Shown: in pieces, positions 43,830-53,810 of the stretch
How positions within the stretch are numbered: position 1 is the first letter of the stretch
Layout: each line of letters starts with the position of its first letter
Origin: Leisingera sp. NJS204
Lineage (GTDB): Bacteria; Pseudomonadota; Alphaproteobacteria; Rhodobacterales; Rhodobacteraceae
Reading direction: 5' to 3'
DNA: 64,000 nt
Assembly (NCBI RefSeq): GCF_004123675.1
Contig: NZ_CP035417.1
Coordinates: 2,595,501 to 2,659,500 of the forward strand
Position numbers and translations under genes: made by a program
The notes under the pieces: generated by a model
What the model saw: the letters and a program-made list of their open reading frames with translations, nothing else
Database searches by the model: none
Told to the model about the DNA's origin: nothing

Positions 43830-45023
43830 ATGACCGATTTTGCAGCGACCAAGGCGATGTTCGACTTGCCGGAAGGCATGATCTATCTGGACGGAAACTC
43901 GCTGGGGCCGCTGCCCCGTGCCGCCAAGGACCGTGTTGGCGCGATGATGCAGGACGAATGGGGCCGGATGCTGATCACCGGCTGGAACAAGGCCGGCTGG
44001 ATGGACAAGCCCAAGGCGCTGGGAGACCGCATCGGGCGGCTGATCGGGGCGGAGCCGGGCCATGTGGTGATGGGCGACACGCTGTCGATCAAAGTCTATC
44101 AGGCGGTGGCTTCGGCACTGGAGCTGAACCCGGGCCGCAAGGTGGTGCTGTCAGACAATGGCAACTTCCCCACCGATCTCTATATGGCGGGCGGGCTGCT
44201 GAAATCGCTGGGGCCGGACTATGAGCTGCGGGTGGTGGACCCGGAAGCGGTGGAGGAAAACATCACCGACGAGATCGCGGTGCTGATGATCACCGAGGTT
44301 GATTACCGCACCGGCCGCAAGCACGAGATGAAAGCGCTTACCGAAAAGGCCCATGCCAACGGCGTGCTGACGGTCTGGGATCTGGCCCACTCAGCCGGTG
44401 CTGTTCCCGTGGATCTGGCGGGTTGCCGCGCCGATTTTGCGGTTGGCTGCAGCTACAAATACCTCAATGGCGGCCCCGGCGCGCCGGCCTTCATTTATGT
44501 TGCCCCCCGCCACGCGGAACACGTCCGCCCGGCGCTGTCCGGCTGGCTGGGGCATGAAGCGCCTTTTGCCTTTGACCTCGACTACCGCCCCGGCAATGGC
44601 ATCGACCGGATGCGCGTCGGTACTCCGCCGATCCTGCAACTGACCGCGCTGGAGGCGGCAATGGATATCTGGGACATGGCGGACATGGAAACCGTGCGCG
44701 CCAAATCCATCGCACTGTGCGATCTGTTCATCACCGAGGTAGAGAAAACCTGCCCGCAGCTTGAACTGGCCTCGCCGCGCGACCCGGAGTTCCGCGGCAG
44801 CCAGGTGTCGTTCAAATTCACTTACGGCTATGCCGCCATGCAGGCGCTGATCGGCCGCGGCGTGATCGGCGATTTCCGCGCACCCGATATTATGCGCTTC
44901 GGCTTTACGCCGCTCTACATTAACGAGGACGACGTGCGCGCAGCGGCCCGGATCATTGCCGATGTCATGAACAACGCCCTGTGGGACCGTGCCGAATACA
45001 AAGTGCGCAACGCGGTTACCTGA
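43830..45023 (+). CDS. kynU: Kynureninase
   Basis: PLP enzyme cleaving L-kynurenine to anthranilate and alanine in tryptophan catabolism. It is 397 aa. [17 protein letters not shown] at about 18-34 is the family start; [14 protein letters not shown] has the cofactor-binding Asp; [15 protein letters not shown] carries the Schiff-base Lys210; [17 protein letters not shown] follows. Kynurenine feeds in from the dioxygenase pathway encoded next. Confidence 0.97.
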   Translation: MTDFAATKAMFDLPEGMIYLDGNSLGPLPRAAKDRVGAMMQDEWGRMLITGWNKAGWMDKPKALGDRIGRLIGAEPGHVVMGDTLSIKVYQAVASALELNPGRKVVLSDNGNFPTDLYMAGGLLKSLGPDYELRVVDPEAVEENITDEIAVLMITEVDYRTGRKHEMKALTEKAHANGVLTVWDLAHSAGAVPVDLAGCRADFAVGCSYKYLNGGPGAPAFIYVAPRHAEHVRPALSGWLGHEAPFAFDLDYRPGNGIDRMRVGTPPILQLTALEAAMDIWDMADMETVRAKSIALCDLFITEVEKTCPQLELASPRDPEFRGSQVSFKFTYGYAAMQALIGRGVIGDFRAPDIMRFGFTPLYINEDDVRAAARIIADVMNNALWDRAEYKVRNAVT

Positions 45024-45171
45024 TGCGAACCACCCGCTCATACCATCTGCCGCTGTGCCGCCCGGCGGGCTGGGTCGCGCTGTGGCGCCGGCTGGCCCAA
45101 TGCGGCACCCTGAACCGGAGAAACCCTTCCTTTCCCTGAACCGTGATACACTTTGGAAAAGGAAGACTTTG

Positions 45172-46005
45172 ATGACAAAACCCTATGATCCCGCCGACGA
45201 CGGAGCGCAGATGTCCTTTGACGGGCGAATGTCTTATGGCGATTACCTGTCGCTGGACATGCTGCTGAACGCGCAGAAGACATGGACCAATACCCATGAC
45301 GAGATGCTGTTCATCATTCAGCACCAGACCTCGGAACTGTGGATGCGGCTGGCCATTCACGAACTGACCGCCGCCCGTGAACGCCTGCTGGGCGGCAAGG
45401 CGCATCAGGCCTTCAAAATGCTGGCCCGTGTGGCGCGCATTTTTGAGCAGCTGAACTCTGCCTGGGACGTGCTGCGCACCATGACGCCCTCGGACTACAC
45501 CGCGTTCCGGGACGAGCTGGGCCAAAGCTCCGGCTTCCAGTCGCACCAGTACCGGCAGATCGAATTCATGCTGGGCAACCGCAACACGGCGATGCTGCGC
45601 CCGCACGTCCACCGCCCGGACATCCTGGCACTGCTGGAGGCAGAGCTGGCGCAGCCCTCGCTGTATGACGTAGCGCTGAAGGCGCTGGCGCGCAGCTTCC
45701 CGCTACCGGACGAAGTGCTGAACCGGGATCTGGCCGGGGCATATGTACCGCATGAGGCCGTGCAAGCCGCCTGGACTGAAGTCTACCGCGACACCGAAAC
45801 ACATTGGGAGCTGTATGAACTGGCCGAGAAGCTGGTGGACTTCGAGGATTATTTCCGCCGCTGGCGCTTCAACCATGTGACCACGGTGGAGCGGGTGATC
45901 GGTTTCAAGCGCGGCACCGGCGGCACCGGCGGCGTCAGCTATCTGAAACGGATGCTGGAAGTGGAACTGTTCCCCGAGCTGTGGCACCTGCGCACCGAGC
46001 TTTGA
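45172..46005 (+). CDS. kynA: Tryptophan 2,3-dioxygenase
   Basis: Haem enzyme opening the indole ring of tryptophan to N-formylkynurenine. It is 277 aa. [38 protein letters not shown] (substrate and haem pocket) and [17 protein letters not shown] are diagnostic, and the C-terminal [17 protein letters not shown] loop closes over the substrate. The ATG at 45172 follows AAGGAAG; a longer in-frame start overlapping kynU is unlikely. No kynurenine formamidase gene lies here, so that step must be encoded elsewhere. Confidence 0.96.
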   Translation: MTKPYDPADDGAQMSFDGRMSYGDYLSLDMLLNAQKTWTNTHDEMLFIIQHQTSELWMRLAIHELTAARERLLGGKAHQAFKMLARVARIFEQLNSAWDVLRTMTPSDYTAFRDELGQSSGFQSHQYRQIEFMLGNRNTAMLRPHVHRPDILALLEAELAQPSLYDVALKALARSFPLPDEVLNRDLAGAYVPHEAVQAAWTEVYRDTETHWELYELAEKLVDFEDYFRRWRFNHVTTVERVIGFKRGTGGTGGVSYLKRMLEVELFPELWHLRTEL

Positions 46006-46012
46006 TGCGCAC

Positions 46013-46035
46013 GCGGGCCGGTTCGTCCGGCCCGC
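46013..46035. terminator. Hairpin between convergent kynA and the TetR gene
   Basis: GCGGGCCGG (46013-46021) pairs perfectly with CCGGCCCGC (46027-46035) around TTCGT. It sits in the 33-base gap between two convergent genes. No T-run on either side. Confidence 0.5.
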
Positions 46036-46038
46036 CCG

Positions 46039-46620
46039 TCAGCGCGGCGTCAGCCCGGCACCGAACAGCGCCGCCAGCTGGCGCACGCCTTCCAGGTAGG
46101 TGGCGTAATCCCCGGCGGATTGCTTGATACCCTTGAGGGACGCGCAAATGGTCCGGGCAATCACTTCGGCCTGCCCGTTCAGCACCGCCTGCCCGGTCTC
46201 TGCCTGCTGTTGCAGCCAAGTGGCATAAAGCCCGCGCAAAGCTGCTTCGCCCTCTTCGATTTCCTTACCGGAGACGTTCTTAGTGACTTCGAACAGCTCC
46301 ATTCCGTGCGGTGAGGCCATCATCGACTGAATCGCTTCGCCGCCCTGCCCCTCAAAGGCCGCCAAAAGGCGCTTGGCCAGGGTTCCTTCGGAGGCCAGCC
46401 CGGCCCGGACATTCTCCGCAGTATTGTCATAATACGCGGCGACAAGCGCCCGGAAAATCGCCTCTTTGTTCCTGAAATGCAAATACAGCGCCGGCCGCGA
46501 CATGCCCGCACTCTTGGCAATGTCATCCATCGAGGTCTTGCGGAACCCATAGGTAGAGAACGCTGCCCATGCGGCGCCCAGGATTACCTGCTGTTTCGGA
46601 TCAATGCCTGCCATGTTCAT
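46039..46620 (-). CDS. TetR/AcrR family transcriptional regulator
   Basis: A 193-aa repressor-type protein. The N-terminal helix-turn-helix is visible as AAFSTYGFRKTSMDDIAKSAGMSRPALYLHFRNKEAIFRALV; the C-terminal helical ligand/dimer domain follows. Start at 46620 is chosen over the 17-codon longer form, which would run through the operator-like palindrome. It is divergent from the iorAB-like genes, with a 93-base shared promoter region, so it most likely represses them and itself. Confidence 0.88.
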   Translation of the reverse strand: MNMAGIDPKQQVILGAAWAAFSTYGFRKTSMDDIAKSAGMSRPALYLHFRNKEAIFRALVAAYYDNTAENVRAGLASEGTLAKRLLAAFEGQGGEAIQSMMASPHGMELFEVTKNVSGKEIEEGEAALRGLYATWLQQQAETGQAVLNGQAEVIARTICASLKGIKQSAGDYATYLEGVRQLAALFGAGLTPR

Positions 46621-46648
46621 GTTTTTGCTTCTGACATTCTCAGCGCAA

Positions 46649-46664
46649 AATGTCAATTGACATT
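46649..46664. promoter_or_regulatory. Perfect palindrome AATGTCAATTGACATT, probable TetR operator
   Basis: A 16-bp perfect palindrome between the TetR gene and the divergent iorA-like gene. It contains TTGACA (46657-46662), which could be the -35 of the plus-strand promoter. Further TGACAT half-sites flank it (46632-46637, 46666-46671). Size, symmetry and place fit autoregulation by the adjacent TetR protein. Confidence 0.7.
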
Positions 46665-46713
46665 CTGACATAATTGGTACACTTTGTCAGGACCACAGCA
46701 AGGGAGCCCCGCC

Positions 46714-47178
46714 ATGCCAACAGACCTGCGCATCAACGGAAAGAAACATCAAGTGGACCTGCCGGATAACGTGCCCCTCCTGTGGGTTCTGCGCGATGAG
46801 GTTGGCCTGACCGGAACCAAATTCGGCTGCGGTGTTGCCGCTTGCGGCGCCTGCACGGTGCATATCGACGGCGCGGCGGTGCGCTCGTGCCAAGTGGCGC
46901 TGTCGGATGTCTGGGGCGAGGTCACCACAATCGAAGGTCTCGGCACGCCCGATGCCATGGCGGCAATCCAGCAGGCCTGGGTTAAGCATCAGGTGGCGCA
47001 ATGCGGCTATTGCCAGTCCGGCCAGATCATGCAGGCGGCCAGCCTATTGGCCGAAAACCCGGCGCCATCAGACGCGGATATTGACGAGGCAATGCAGGGC
47101 AACCTTTGCCGCTGCGGCACCTATCCGCGTATCCGGGCTGCCATCCATTCCGCCGCGAAACAGATGCAGGAGGCGTAA
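46714..47178 (+). CDS. 2Fe-2S subunit of an isoquinoline 1-oxidoreductase-like molybdenum hydroxylase
   Basis: A 154-aa small subunit (IorA/CoxS-like). The plant-type ferredoxin cluster is [16 protein letters not shown] (Cys39, 44, 47) with Cys59 in RSCQ. The second cluster is [12 protein letters not shown] and [10 protein letters not shown]. It transfers electrons from the molybdenum subunit. ATG at 46714 follows AAGGGAG. Four bases separate it from the large subunit. Confidence 0.92.
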   Translation: MPTDLRINGKKHQVDLPDNVPLLWVLRDEVGLTGTKFGCGVAACGACTVHIDGAAVRSCQVALSDVWGEVTTIEGLGTPDAMAAIQQAWVKHQVAQCGYCQSGQIMQAASLLAENPAPSDADIDEAMQGNLCRCGTYPRIRAAIHSAAKQMQEA

Positions 47179-47182
47179 TCCC

Positions 47183-49423
47183 ATGGCCAGCATCGCAAAA
47201 ATCGCCCGCCGGACCTTCCTCATCGGCTCTGCCGCTGTCGTCGGCGGCGTTGCTTTCGGCGCCTATTACGTCAGCCGTCCCGCCCCTAACCCGCTGCAAC
47301 CGGGCGATGGCGAGGCAGCACTGAACCCGTTTGTTCTGATTGATCAGAACGGCATCACCCTGTTTGCCCCGCGTGCCGAAATGGGCCAGGGGGTGAAAAC
47401 CAGCTGGGCGGCGCTGATCGCGGAAGAGCTGGATGTGGAACTGGATCAGGTGCGGGTGCTTCACGGGCCGGCCGCCAAGGCATATTACAACTCTGCATTC
47501 ATGGCGGATGCGCTGCCGGGCAAAGGCTATGACAGCGGCACCTTCAAGCATTCCATCGGCGAGGCACTGGGGCATCTCGGCAAGGTGCTGAACCTGCATG
47601 GCACCGGCGGTTCCACCTCGATGAAGGACGGCTATAAGCGGATGCGCCAAGCCGGTGCAACAGCCCGCGAGACACTGAAACAGGCGGCAGCGGACCGGCT
47701 CGGCGTCAACCGCAGCCAGTTCTCCACCGCCAACGGGGCGGTGATTGCACCGGATGGCACGCAGATCCCCTACACCGAGCTCGCAATGGACGCCGCCAAG
47801 CTGGACCCGGTGGAAGCGGACCTCCGCCCGCGCCATGAATGGCGGCTGATCGGAAAATCCCAGCCCCGCGTCGACATGGCGGAAAAATCCACCGGCACCG
47901 CCGAATTCGGCATCGACGTGCGGCTGCCGGGTATAAAATTTGCCGCATTGCGCATGAACCCGCGCCAAGGCGGCGGTATGGCAGGCTTTGACGCCGCAGC
48001 CGCCGCAGCAATGCCGGGTGTGGAAAAGGTAATTGATATGGGCACCGGCGTCGCAGTGGTGGCCAGCAATACTTGGCTCGCCATGCAGGCGGTGGATGCC
48101 ATCGAGGTAAACTGGCAGGACGCCCCCTATCCTCCGGAAACAGATCAGATCTTCGCCCGCATTGCATCGGCCTTTGAAGACGCTCCGAATTCGGTGCTGC
48201 GCGATGACGGCGATGCGGATCAGCTGCCCGCAGGCGCAACTGAACTGACGGCAGACTACCAGGTGCCCTATCTGGCGCATGCCACAATGGAGCCGATGAA
48301 TGCCACTGCCCTGCTGGAGGATGGCAGGCTGACCGTCTGGTGCGGCAACCAGATGCCCACGTTCACCCAGTCAAAATGCGCCGCCGAGGCCGGACTGGAC
48401 GCCGAACAGGTGGACATCCGCACCACCTATCTGGGCGGCGGGTTCGGGCGCCGGGTCGAGTTCGACTATGCAGTGTTCGCCACCCGCATCGCCAAGGACA
48501 TGCCTGGCGTGCCGGTGCAGCTGACATGGAGCCGCGAGGAAGACATGCGGCACGACATGTACCGCCCCGGCGCCATGGCGCGGATGCGCGGCGCGGTAAA
48601 GGATGGCACGGCGGTGCTGATGGACGGCAAAGTGGCAGCGGCCTCGCCCACCGAACAGGCGATGAAACGGCTGGCGGATTTCACCCCCGCAGGCCCGGAC
48701 AAGGTGCATGTCGAGGGGTTCTTCAACTCCCCATACGCGATCCCGAATTACCGGATGGCCGGCCATATCTCGGACCTGCAGATCCCGGTTGGTTTCTGGC
48801 GCTCTGTCGGCAACAGCTTCAACGCTTTCTTCGTCGAAAGTTTCATGGATGAGATGGCCCATGCGGCCGGCACCGATCCGCTGGAATTCCGCCTGGACCT
48901 TGCCCGCCGCGAATGGGCGCCCGCTGCCGGCGTGCTGGAGGCGGTCAGGGAGATGTCAGGCTGGGCCGGCAAAACACCCGATGGCGTGGGACGCGGCGTT
49001 GCCCTGTGCTACAGCTTTGGCACGCCGGTGGCCGAAGTAATTGAGGTGGCGGAGGAAGACGGCAGCATCCGCATCGCCAAGGCCTGGATCGCCTGCGACA
49101 TGGGCCGGGTGATCGACCCGGAAATCGTCAAGGCGCAGATGTTCGGCGGTATGGCATACGGGCTGTCGGCAGCCTGCTTTGGCGAGATCACCTTTGCCGA
49201 TGGCGCCGCCGAACAGGGCAACTTCCCCGACTATGACGCCCTGCGCATGCACACGATGCCCGAAACAGAGGTGCAGGTGCTGGAAACCCAGGCCCATATG
49301 GGCGGCGCCGGCGAGCCCGGCACCCCGCCAGCGGCGCCGGCGCTGGCCAACGCGCTGTTCGACCTCACTGGCAAACGCGCGCGTCGCCTGCCTTTGATGC
49401 ACGAGTTTGATCTACTGGTCTGA
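47183..49423 (+). CDS. Molybdenum-binding large subunit, isoquinoline 1-oxidoreductase (IorB)-like
   Basis: A 746-aa xanthine-oxidase-superfamily subunit. The Tat-type signal ARRTFLIGSA (Arg9-Arg10) indicates export of the folded holoenzyme or membrane attachment. Cofactor motifs are RAEMGQGVKTSW, YLGGGFGRRVEFDYAV and GGAGEPGTPPAAPALANALFDLTG with the catalytic glutamate near 711. The subunit pair lacks a separate FAD protein, as in IorAB, so electrons probably go to a cytochrome or quinone. Substrate may be an N-heteroaromatic or an aldehyde; unknown. Confidence 0.9.
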   Translation: MASIAKIARRTFLIGSAAVVGGVAFGAYYVSRPAPNPLQPGDGEAALNPFVLIDQNGITLFAPRAEMGQGVKTSWAALIAEELDVELDQVRVLHGPAAKAYYNSAFMADALPGKGYDSGTFKHSIGEALGHLGKVLNLHGTGGSTSMKDGYKRMRQAGATARETLKQAAADRLGVNRSQFSTANGAVIAPDGTQIPYTELAMDAAKLDPVEADLRPRHEWRLIGKSQPRVDMAEKSTGTAEFGIDVRLPGIKFAALRMNPRQGGGMAGFDAAAAAAMPGVEKVIDMGTGVAVVASNTWLAMQAVDAIEVNWQDAPYPPETDQIFARIASAFEDAPNSVLRDDGDADQLPAGATELTADYQVPYLAHATMEPMNATALLEDGRLTVWCGNQMPTFTQSKCAAEAGLDAEQVDIRTTYLGGGFGRRVEFDYAVFATRIAKDMPGVPVQLTWSREEDMRHDMYRPGAMARMRGAVKDGTAVLMDGKVAAASPTEQAMKRLADFTPAGPDKVHVEGFFNSPYAIPNYRMAGHISDLQIPVGFWRSVGNSFNAFFVESFMDEMAHAAGTDPLEFRLDLARREWAPAAGVLEAVREMSGWAGKTPDGVGRGVALCYSFGTPVAEVIEVAEEDGSIRIAKAWIACDMGRVIDPEIVKAQMFGGMAYGLSAACFGEITFADGAAEQGNFPDYDALRMHTMPETEVQVLETQAHMGGAGEPGTPPAAPALANALFDLTGKRARRLPLMHEFDLLV

Positions 49424-49467
49424 AACAGTTTGCGGCCTGCCACGCGGGCGGGCCGCAGGTTCTTCGC

Positions 49468-49983
49468 CTAGTCCAGGATCTTAACCATCCGGTAGTTGTG
49501 AATTTTCACGCCGCCACGCTCAAATTCGCACCGTTTTTCCAAGGCAAATCCCATCCGCTCGAAAAAGCCGCGCGCCGCTTCGCTCGCCTCGGTATACAAC
49601 AGTCCGATCCCCTGACGCAGCGCAGTCTCTTCCAGTTTGCCGTAGAGCATCGCCGCAACGCCCTGCCCTGCCGCACGGGGGTGGCAGAACAGCATGTCGA
49701 TATGGCCGTCCGCCTCAAGATCAATGAAAGCCGCCGGCACATCCGCATCATCCGCCGCCACCCAGACTGCGCGGCCATCGGACAGCTTCCGCAGGAAAGC
49801 TTCGCTTGACGGCGCCTCCGGGCACCATGCGCGGATTTGCGCAGGAGAATAAAACCGGCTGGCAATACCATGAACAGCGGATGCAAAAACATCCGTCAAC
49901 ACCGCTGCATCACCGGCTCTGAATTGCCTGATTCCGCAGCATACAGGCCTGCCAGCGGCCTCAAACCGTGCATTGATTGCCAT
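49468..49983 (-). CDS. GNAT family N-acetyltransferase
   Basis: A 171-aa acetyltransferase. IRQFRAGDAAVLTDVFASAVHGIASRFYSPAQIRAW is the usual N-terminal start, and HIDMLFCHPRAAGQGVAAMLYGKLEE contains the acetyl-CoA pyrophosphate loop (R-x-x-G-Q-G-V-A). TEASEAARGFFERMGF and a basic tail end the fold. ATG at 49983 follows AAAGG, 11 bases after the upstream amidotransferase-type gene. Substrate unknown. Confidence 0.85.
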   Translation of the reverse strand: MAINARFEAAGRPVCCGIRQFRAGDAAVLTDVFASAVHGIASRFYSPAQIRAWCPEAPSSEAFLRKLSDGRAVWVAADDADVPAAFIDLEADGHIDMLFCHPRAAGQGVAAMLYGKLEETALRQGIGLLYTEASEAARGFFERMGFALEKRCEFERGGVKIHNYRMVKILD

Positions 49984-49994
49984 ATTCGAACCTT

Positions 49995-50774
49995 TTACGC
50001 TGACCGCTGCAAACCAGCCTGCGCCTTGCCAGCCGCCCAGGCTCTGACCGCATCGCCGAACGCCTCGAACAGCGGGCGCGACACCGGATCGCTGGCCGCA
50101 TCCCATTCCGGGTGCCACTGCACAGACATCGTAAACCCGGCTGCGTCCTTGATATAGACCGCTTCGGCTGTGCCATCGGGCGCCTGCCCGTCAATCACCA
50201 CGCGGGTGCCCGGGCGTTTGATCCCTTGCCCGTGCAGCGTGTTGGTCATGACTTCTTCGGCCCCGAACAAGCGGTGAAACACTCCGCCGGAGCTGAATTT
50301 CACCGTGTGGCGCAGGGCAAATTTTTCTTCCAGCGTGCCATCCGGCGGCATCCGGTGGTTCATCCGCCCCGGCAGATCGCGGATCTCCGGGTGCAGCGTG
50401 CCCCCCATCGCCACGTTGACCTCCTGAAAGCCGCGGCAGATGCCCAGAAAGGGCTGGCCGCGGTCAACACAGGCGCGGATCAGCGGCAAAGTGATCGCAT
50501 CACGCGCCCGGTCAAAGGCGCCATGCGCTTCGGTCTCGGCCTCGCCGTATTCATGCGGGTGCACGTTCGGGCGGCCGCCTGTCAGCAAGAAGCCGTCAAA
50601 ACTCTCCAGCAGTTCCTCAACCGTTACAAAACGGGGGTCCGAAGGGATCATCAGCGGCATGCAACCCGCCACTTCGGCGATCGCCTCGGAGTTCATGGTT
50701 CCGCCCGCGTGGACAGGGTACTGATCGTTGATCAGGTAGGAATTTCCGATGATGCCAACTTTGGGTCGCGCCAT
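49995..50774 (-). CDS. Class I glutamine-amidotransferase-like gamma-glutamyl hydrolase (PuuD-like)
   Basis: A 259-aa hydrolase of the peptidase C26 family. The nucleophile is Cys113 in FLGICRGFQEVNVAMGGTL. Histidine is in MSVQWHPEWDAASD, with a glutamate two residues later, completing the triad. PuuD-type enzymes cleave gamma-glutamyl-GABA or related compounds in polyamine catabolism. No other put/puu genes are in the window, so the substrate is open. Confidence 0.88.
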   Translation of the reverse strand: MARPKVGIIGNSYLINDQYPVHAGGTMNSEAIAEVAGCMPLMIPSDPRFVTVEELLESFDGFLLTGGRPNVHPHEYGEAETEAHGAFDRARDAITLPLIRACVDRGQPFLGICRGFQEVNVAMGGTLHPEIRDLPGRMNHRMPPDGTLEEKFALRHTVKFSSGGVFHRLFGAEEVMTNTLHGQGIKRPGTRVVIDGQAPDGTAEAVYIKDAAGFTMSVQWHPEWDAASDPVSRPLFEAFGDAVRAWAAGKAQAGLQRSA

Positions 50775-50895
50775 TTTCCGCTCTTCTTGTGCTGTATAAA
50801 GAAGAACCTAGCCCCCTGCGGGCGCCACATCAACGGGGAGCACGGCGCAACAGACTGTTCAGGCGCGCACAACGCTGCGGAATGTCCGTGAGAAG

Positions 50896-51324
50896 TCAGA
50901 TCTCGCCCTGCAAACCCGCCGCTTCGATACCGGCCATGGCCGCGACGGCATCATTGTCCGAGCTGTCGCCGGTCACACCAACCGCGCCGATCACAGCACC
51001 GTCCGCACCGCGTACCAGCACCCCGCCCGGCACCGGCACCACTTGGCCGCCATAGACCCCGTTCACCGCCGCCATGAAATAGGCCTGTGCTTCTGCCCGG
51101 GCCATCTGCGCGCTGCCGGCCATACCCAGCATGACCGAGCCATAGGCCTTGCCATGGGCAATGGGGAACCGGCCCGGTGCGGCGCCGTCCTCACGCTCGA
51201 ATGCCCGCACATGGCCGCCCGCATCCAGCACCACTACCGACAGCGGTTTCAGCCCCATCTCATGCCCTTTGCCCAAGGCCGCACGGATGATTGTGCGGGC
51301 CTGATCCAGTGAAATCTCAGCCAT
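50896..51324 (-). CDS. glcG: GlcG/HbpS family protein
   Basis: A 142-aa protein: EISLDQARTIIRAALGKGHEMGLKPLSVVVLDAGGHVRAFEREDGA, then KAYGSVMLGMAGSAQMA and GGVLVRGADGAVIGAVGVTGDSSDNDAVAA, the GlcG pattern. It lies downstream of malate synthase G on the same strand, as in glycolate (glc) clusters, with a hairpin between them. The related HbpS binds haem; the role of GlcG in glycolate use is not known. Confidence 0.85.
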   Translation of the reverse strand: MAEISLDQARTIIRAALGKGHEMGLKPLSVVVLDAGGHVRAFEREDGAAPGRFPIAHGKAYGSVMLGMAGSAQMARAEAQAYFMAAVNGVYGGQVVPVPGGVLVRGADGAVIGAVGVTGDSSDNDAVAAMAGIEAAGLQGEI

Positions 51325-51364
51325 GGGTGTCTTTCCTTCCGTTCGCGTGACGTCACGGAACAGA

Positions 51365-51388
51365 AAAGGAGGCCAAAAGGCCCCCTTT
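51365..51388 (-). terminator. Hairpin between glcB and glcG
   Basis: On the minus strand AAAGGGGGCC (51388-51379) pairs with GGCCTCCTTT (51374-51365) around a TTTT loop, with one mismatch, followed by T-rich sequence. It would end most glcB transcripts or attenuate glcG. Confidence 0.65.
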
Positions 51389-51438
51389 GACTACCCCATT
51401 TTGCAGGGAAACTGTTTCATCCGGTCAGTTTGCCGCGG

Positions 51439-53586
51439 TCAGTTCGACGCTTGCTGCGCCTTCAGCTCCAGCCGCCGGGCGTGCAGAACCGGCTCGGTAT
51501 AGCCGGAAGGCTGCACCCGCCCCTGGAACACCAGATCGCAGGCCGCCTGGAAGGCGATGGTGTCGAACCCCGGCGCCATCGCGCGATAGGTGTTGTCGCC
51601 GCGGTTCTGCTCATCCACCACCTTGGCCATCTTGTGCAAGCTGCCCATCACCTCTTCTTCGCTGACCACACCGTGATGCAGCCAGTTGGCGATATGCTGG
51701 GCGGAAATCCGGCAGGTGGCGCGGTCCTCCATCAGCCCGACATCATTGATGTCCGGCACCTTGGAGCATCCCACCCCCTGATCGACCCAGCGCACCACAT
51801 AGCCCAGGATGCCCTGCGCATTGTTTTCCACCTCACGCGCGATCTGGCGCGGCGTCCATTTGCGGTAAGTGGCCAGCGGGATTTCCAGAATGCCGTCCAC
51901 ATGGGCGCGGCGGCCGCCGGCCATAAGCCGTTCCTGCACCGCGAACACATCCACCTTGTGGTAATGCAGCGCATGCAGGGTCGCGGCGGTCGGGCTAGGC
52001 ACCCAGGCACAGTTGGCGCCGGATTTCGGATGCTCGATCTTCTGCTCGAGCATCGCCGCCATCATGTCCGGCATTGCCCACATGCCTTTGCCGATCTGCG
52101 CCTTGCCGCTGAGGCCGCACTCCAGGCCGATATCCACATTCAGGTTCTCATAGGCACCGATCCAGCCCTTGCGCTTGATGAAATCCTTGCGGGAGAACGG
52201 GCCTGCCTCCATCGAGGTGTGGATCTCGTCACCGGTTCGGTCCAGGAAACCGGTGTTGATAAACGCCACCCGGTGCTTGGCCGCACGGATGCATTCCTTG
52301 AGGTTCACCGAGGTGCGGCGCTCTTCGTCCATGATGCCGATCTTCACGGTGTGGCGCGGCAGGCCCAGGATGTCCTCGACCTTGTCGAAAATGCGGTCAG
52401 TAAAGGCGACTTCGTCCGGCCCGTGCATCTTGGGCTTCACCACATAGACCGAGCCATGGGCCGAGTTGCCGCCCTCGCGTTTCAGGTCATGCTTGGCAAT
52501 CATCACGGTGATCAGCGCATCGAGCAGCCCCTCGTAAGCCTCCTTGCCGTCCTGATCCAGCACCGCCGGGTTGGTCATCAGATGGCCGACATTGCGCACC
52601 CACAGCACCGCCCGGCCCTTTACGGACATCGCAGAGCCGTCCGGCGCAGTGAAGCCGAAATCCGGGTTCAGACGGCGGGTGATGGTCTTGCCACCCTTGT
52701 CCAGCTTCGCTTCCAGATCGCCCCGCATCAAGCCCAGCCAATTAGAGTAGGCCTGTGTCTTGTCCTCGGCATCAACGCAGGCGACCGAGTCCTCGCAGTC
52801 CATGATCGCCGACATTGCGCTTTCCAGCCGCACATCCGCCAACCCCGCCTGATCGCGGGCGCCAATCGCATGGGCGCGGTCGAATACCAGCTCAACATGC
52901 AGCCCGTTGTTGCGCAGCAGCACGGCTTCAGGCGCCTTGGGGTTGCCGCGGTATCCTGCGAATTTCTCCGGCTGCGCCAGCGGCAGGTCGTCGATCAGCA
53001 GCTGGCCGTCCTGCACGTAATAGCGGCGCACATCGGCATGGCTGGCGCCGTCAATCGGGAAGGCTTCATCCAGGAACACCCGCGCCCGCGCCACAACCCG
53101 CGCGCCGCGGCCCTTGTCATAGCCGCCCTTGGGCGCCGGGGTTCCCATCGCATCGGTGCCGTAAAACCCGTCATACAGGCTGCCCCAGCGCGCATTGGCC
53201 GCGTTCAGCGCATAGCGCGCATTGGTGATCGGAACCACCAGCTGCGGCCCCGGCACCAAAGCGATCTCCGGGTCCACGTTCTGCGTCTCAATCTCGAAAT
53301 CGCCGCCCTCCGGCAGCAGATAGCCGATCTCACTCAGGAACGCCTTATACCCTTCGTGGTCATGGGGCTTGTCCCGGTTGGCAATATGCCAGGCATCAAT
53401 TTCAGCCTGCATCTGTTCCCGCTTGGCCAGCAACGCACGGTTTTCCGGGCCGAACCCGTTCACCAGCTCCGCCAGGCCCGCCCAGAACGCCTCGGCCTCA
53501 ACCCCGGTGCCCGGCAGCGCCTGCTTTTCGATGAATTCCGCCAGCTCCGGCGCGACCTGAATTCCCTGCTTTTCGACCCGGCTCAT
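51439..53586 (-). CDS. glcB: Malate synthase G
   Basis: Condenses glyoxylate with acetyl-CoA to malate; needed for growth on glycolate, acetate or C2 units. It is 715 aa, the G-type length. [41 protein letters not shown] (acidic residues near the Mg2+ site), [23 protein letters not shown] and [20 protein letters not shown] match the family. ATG at 53586 follows AAAGGAG; a nine-codon longer form is unsupported. It is the upstream partner of glcG. Confidence 0.97.
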   Translation of the reverse strand: MSRVEKQGIQVAPELAEFIEKQALPGTGVEAEAFWAGLAELVNGFGPENRALLAKREQMQAEIDAWHIANRDKPHDHEGYKAFLSEIGYLLPEGGDFEIETQNVDPEIALVPGPQLVVPITNARYALNAANARWGSLYDGFYGTDAMGTPAPKGGYDKGRGARVVARARVFLDEAFPIDGASHADVRRYYVQDGQLLIDDLPLAQPEKFAGYRGNPKAPEAVLLRNNGLHVELVFDRAHAIGARDQAGLADVRLESAMSAIMDCEDSVACVDAEDKTQAYSNWLGLMRGDLEAKLDKGGKTITRRLNPDFGFTAPDGSAMSVKGRAVLWVRNVGHLMTNPAVLDQDGKEAYEGLLDALITVMIAKHDLKREGGNSAHGSVYVVKPKMHGPDEVAFTDRIFDKVEDILGLPRHTVKIGIMDEERRTSVNLKECIRAAKHRVAFINTGFLDRTGDEIHTSMEAGPFSRKDFIKRKGWIGAYENLNVDIGLECGLSGKAQIGKGMWAMPDMMAAMLEQKIEHPKSGANCAWVPSPTAATLHALHYHKVDVFAVQERLMAGGRRAHVDGILEIPLATYRKWTPRQIAREVENNAQGILGYVVRWVDQGVGCSKVPDINDVGLMEDRATCRISAQHIANWLHHGVVSEEEVMGSLHKMAKVVDEQNRGDNTYRAMAPGFDTIAFQAACDLVFQGRVQPSGYTEPVLHARRLELKAQQASN

Positions 53587-53687
53587 GACTTGCTCCTTTG
53601 GGCGGTACACCACTGTATGCTGTCTCTTAACTAGGGGAGAAGTTTCCGATCGGCAACAAAACAGCCTTCCTCTGAAACCGAACTCAA

Positions 53688-53706
53688 TTTCTTGATTATC
53701 AAGAAA
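53688..53706. promoter_or_regulatory. 19-bp palindrome TTTCTTGATTATCAAGAAA between glcB and pepN
   Basis: Perfect 9-bp arms around one T, 102 bases before the glcB start and 105 bases before pepN, almost in the middle of the divergent promoter region. Too symmetrical to be accidental; the TTGAT/ATCAA core resembles FNR half-sites but the spacing is one instead of four, so another dimeric regulator is more likely. Confidence 0.55.
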
Positions 53707-53810
53707 GTGCTGCGGATTTTTCCAGACCGCCCTTCAGGCCCCCCAATCCGCTTGCAGTCACCTGCCTATCCTCTACACCTTAAAAGGACGCAGCGCCGAG
53801 GAGAGCGAGA

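Noticed and set aside
51430-53634. A 734-codon plus-strand frame opposite glcB
   Set aside because: Exact antisense of malate synthase G; His/Arg-rich without motifs. Same reasoning for the 714-codon frame opposite pepN at 54003-56147.
53688-53706. Calling the glcB/pepN palindrome an FNR box
   Set aside because: The half-sites look similar, but their separation is one base rather than four, which would not fit FNR dimer binding.
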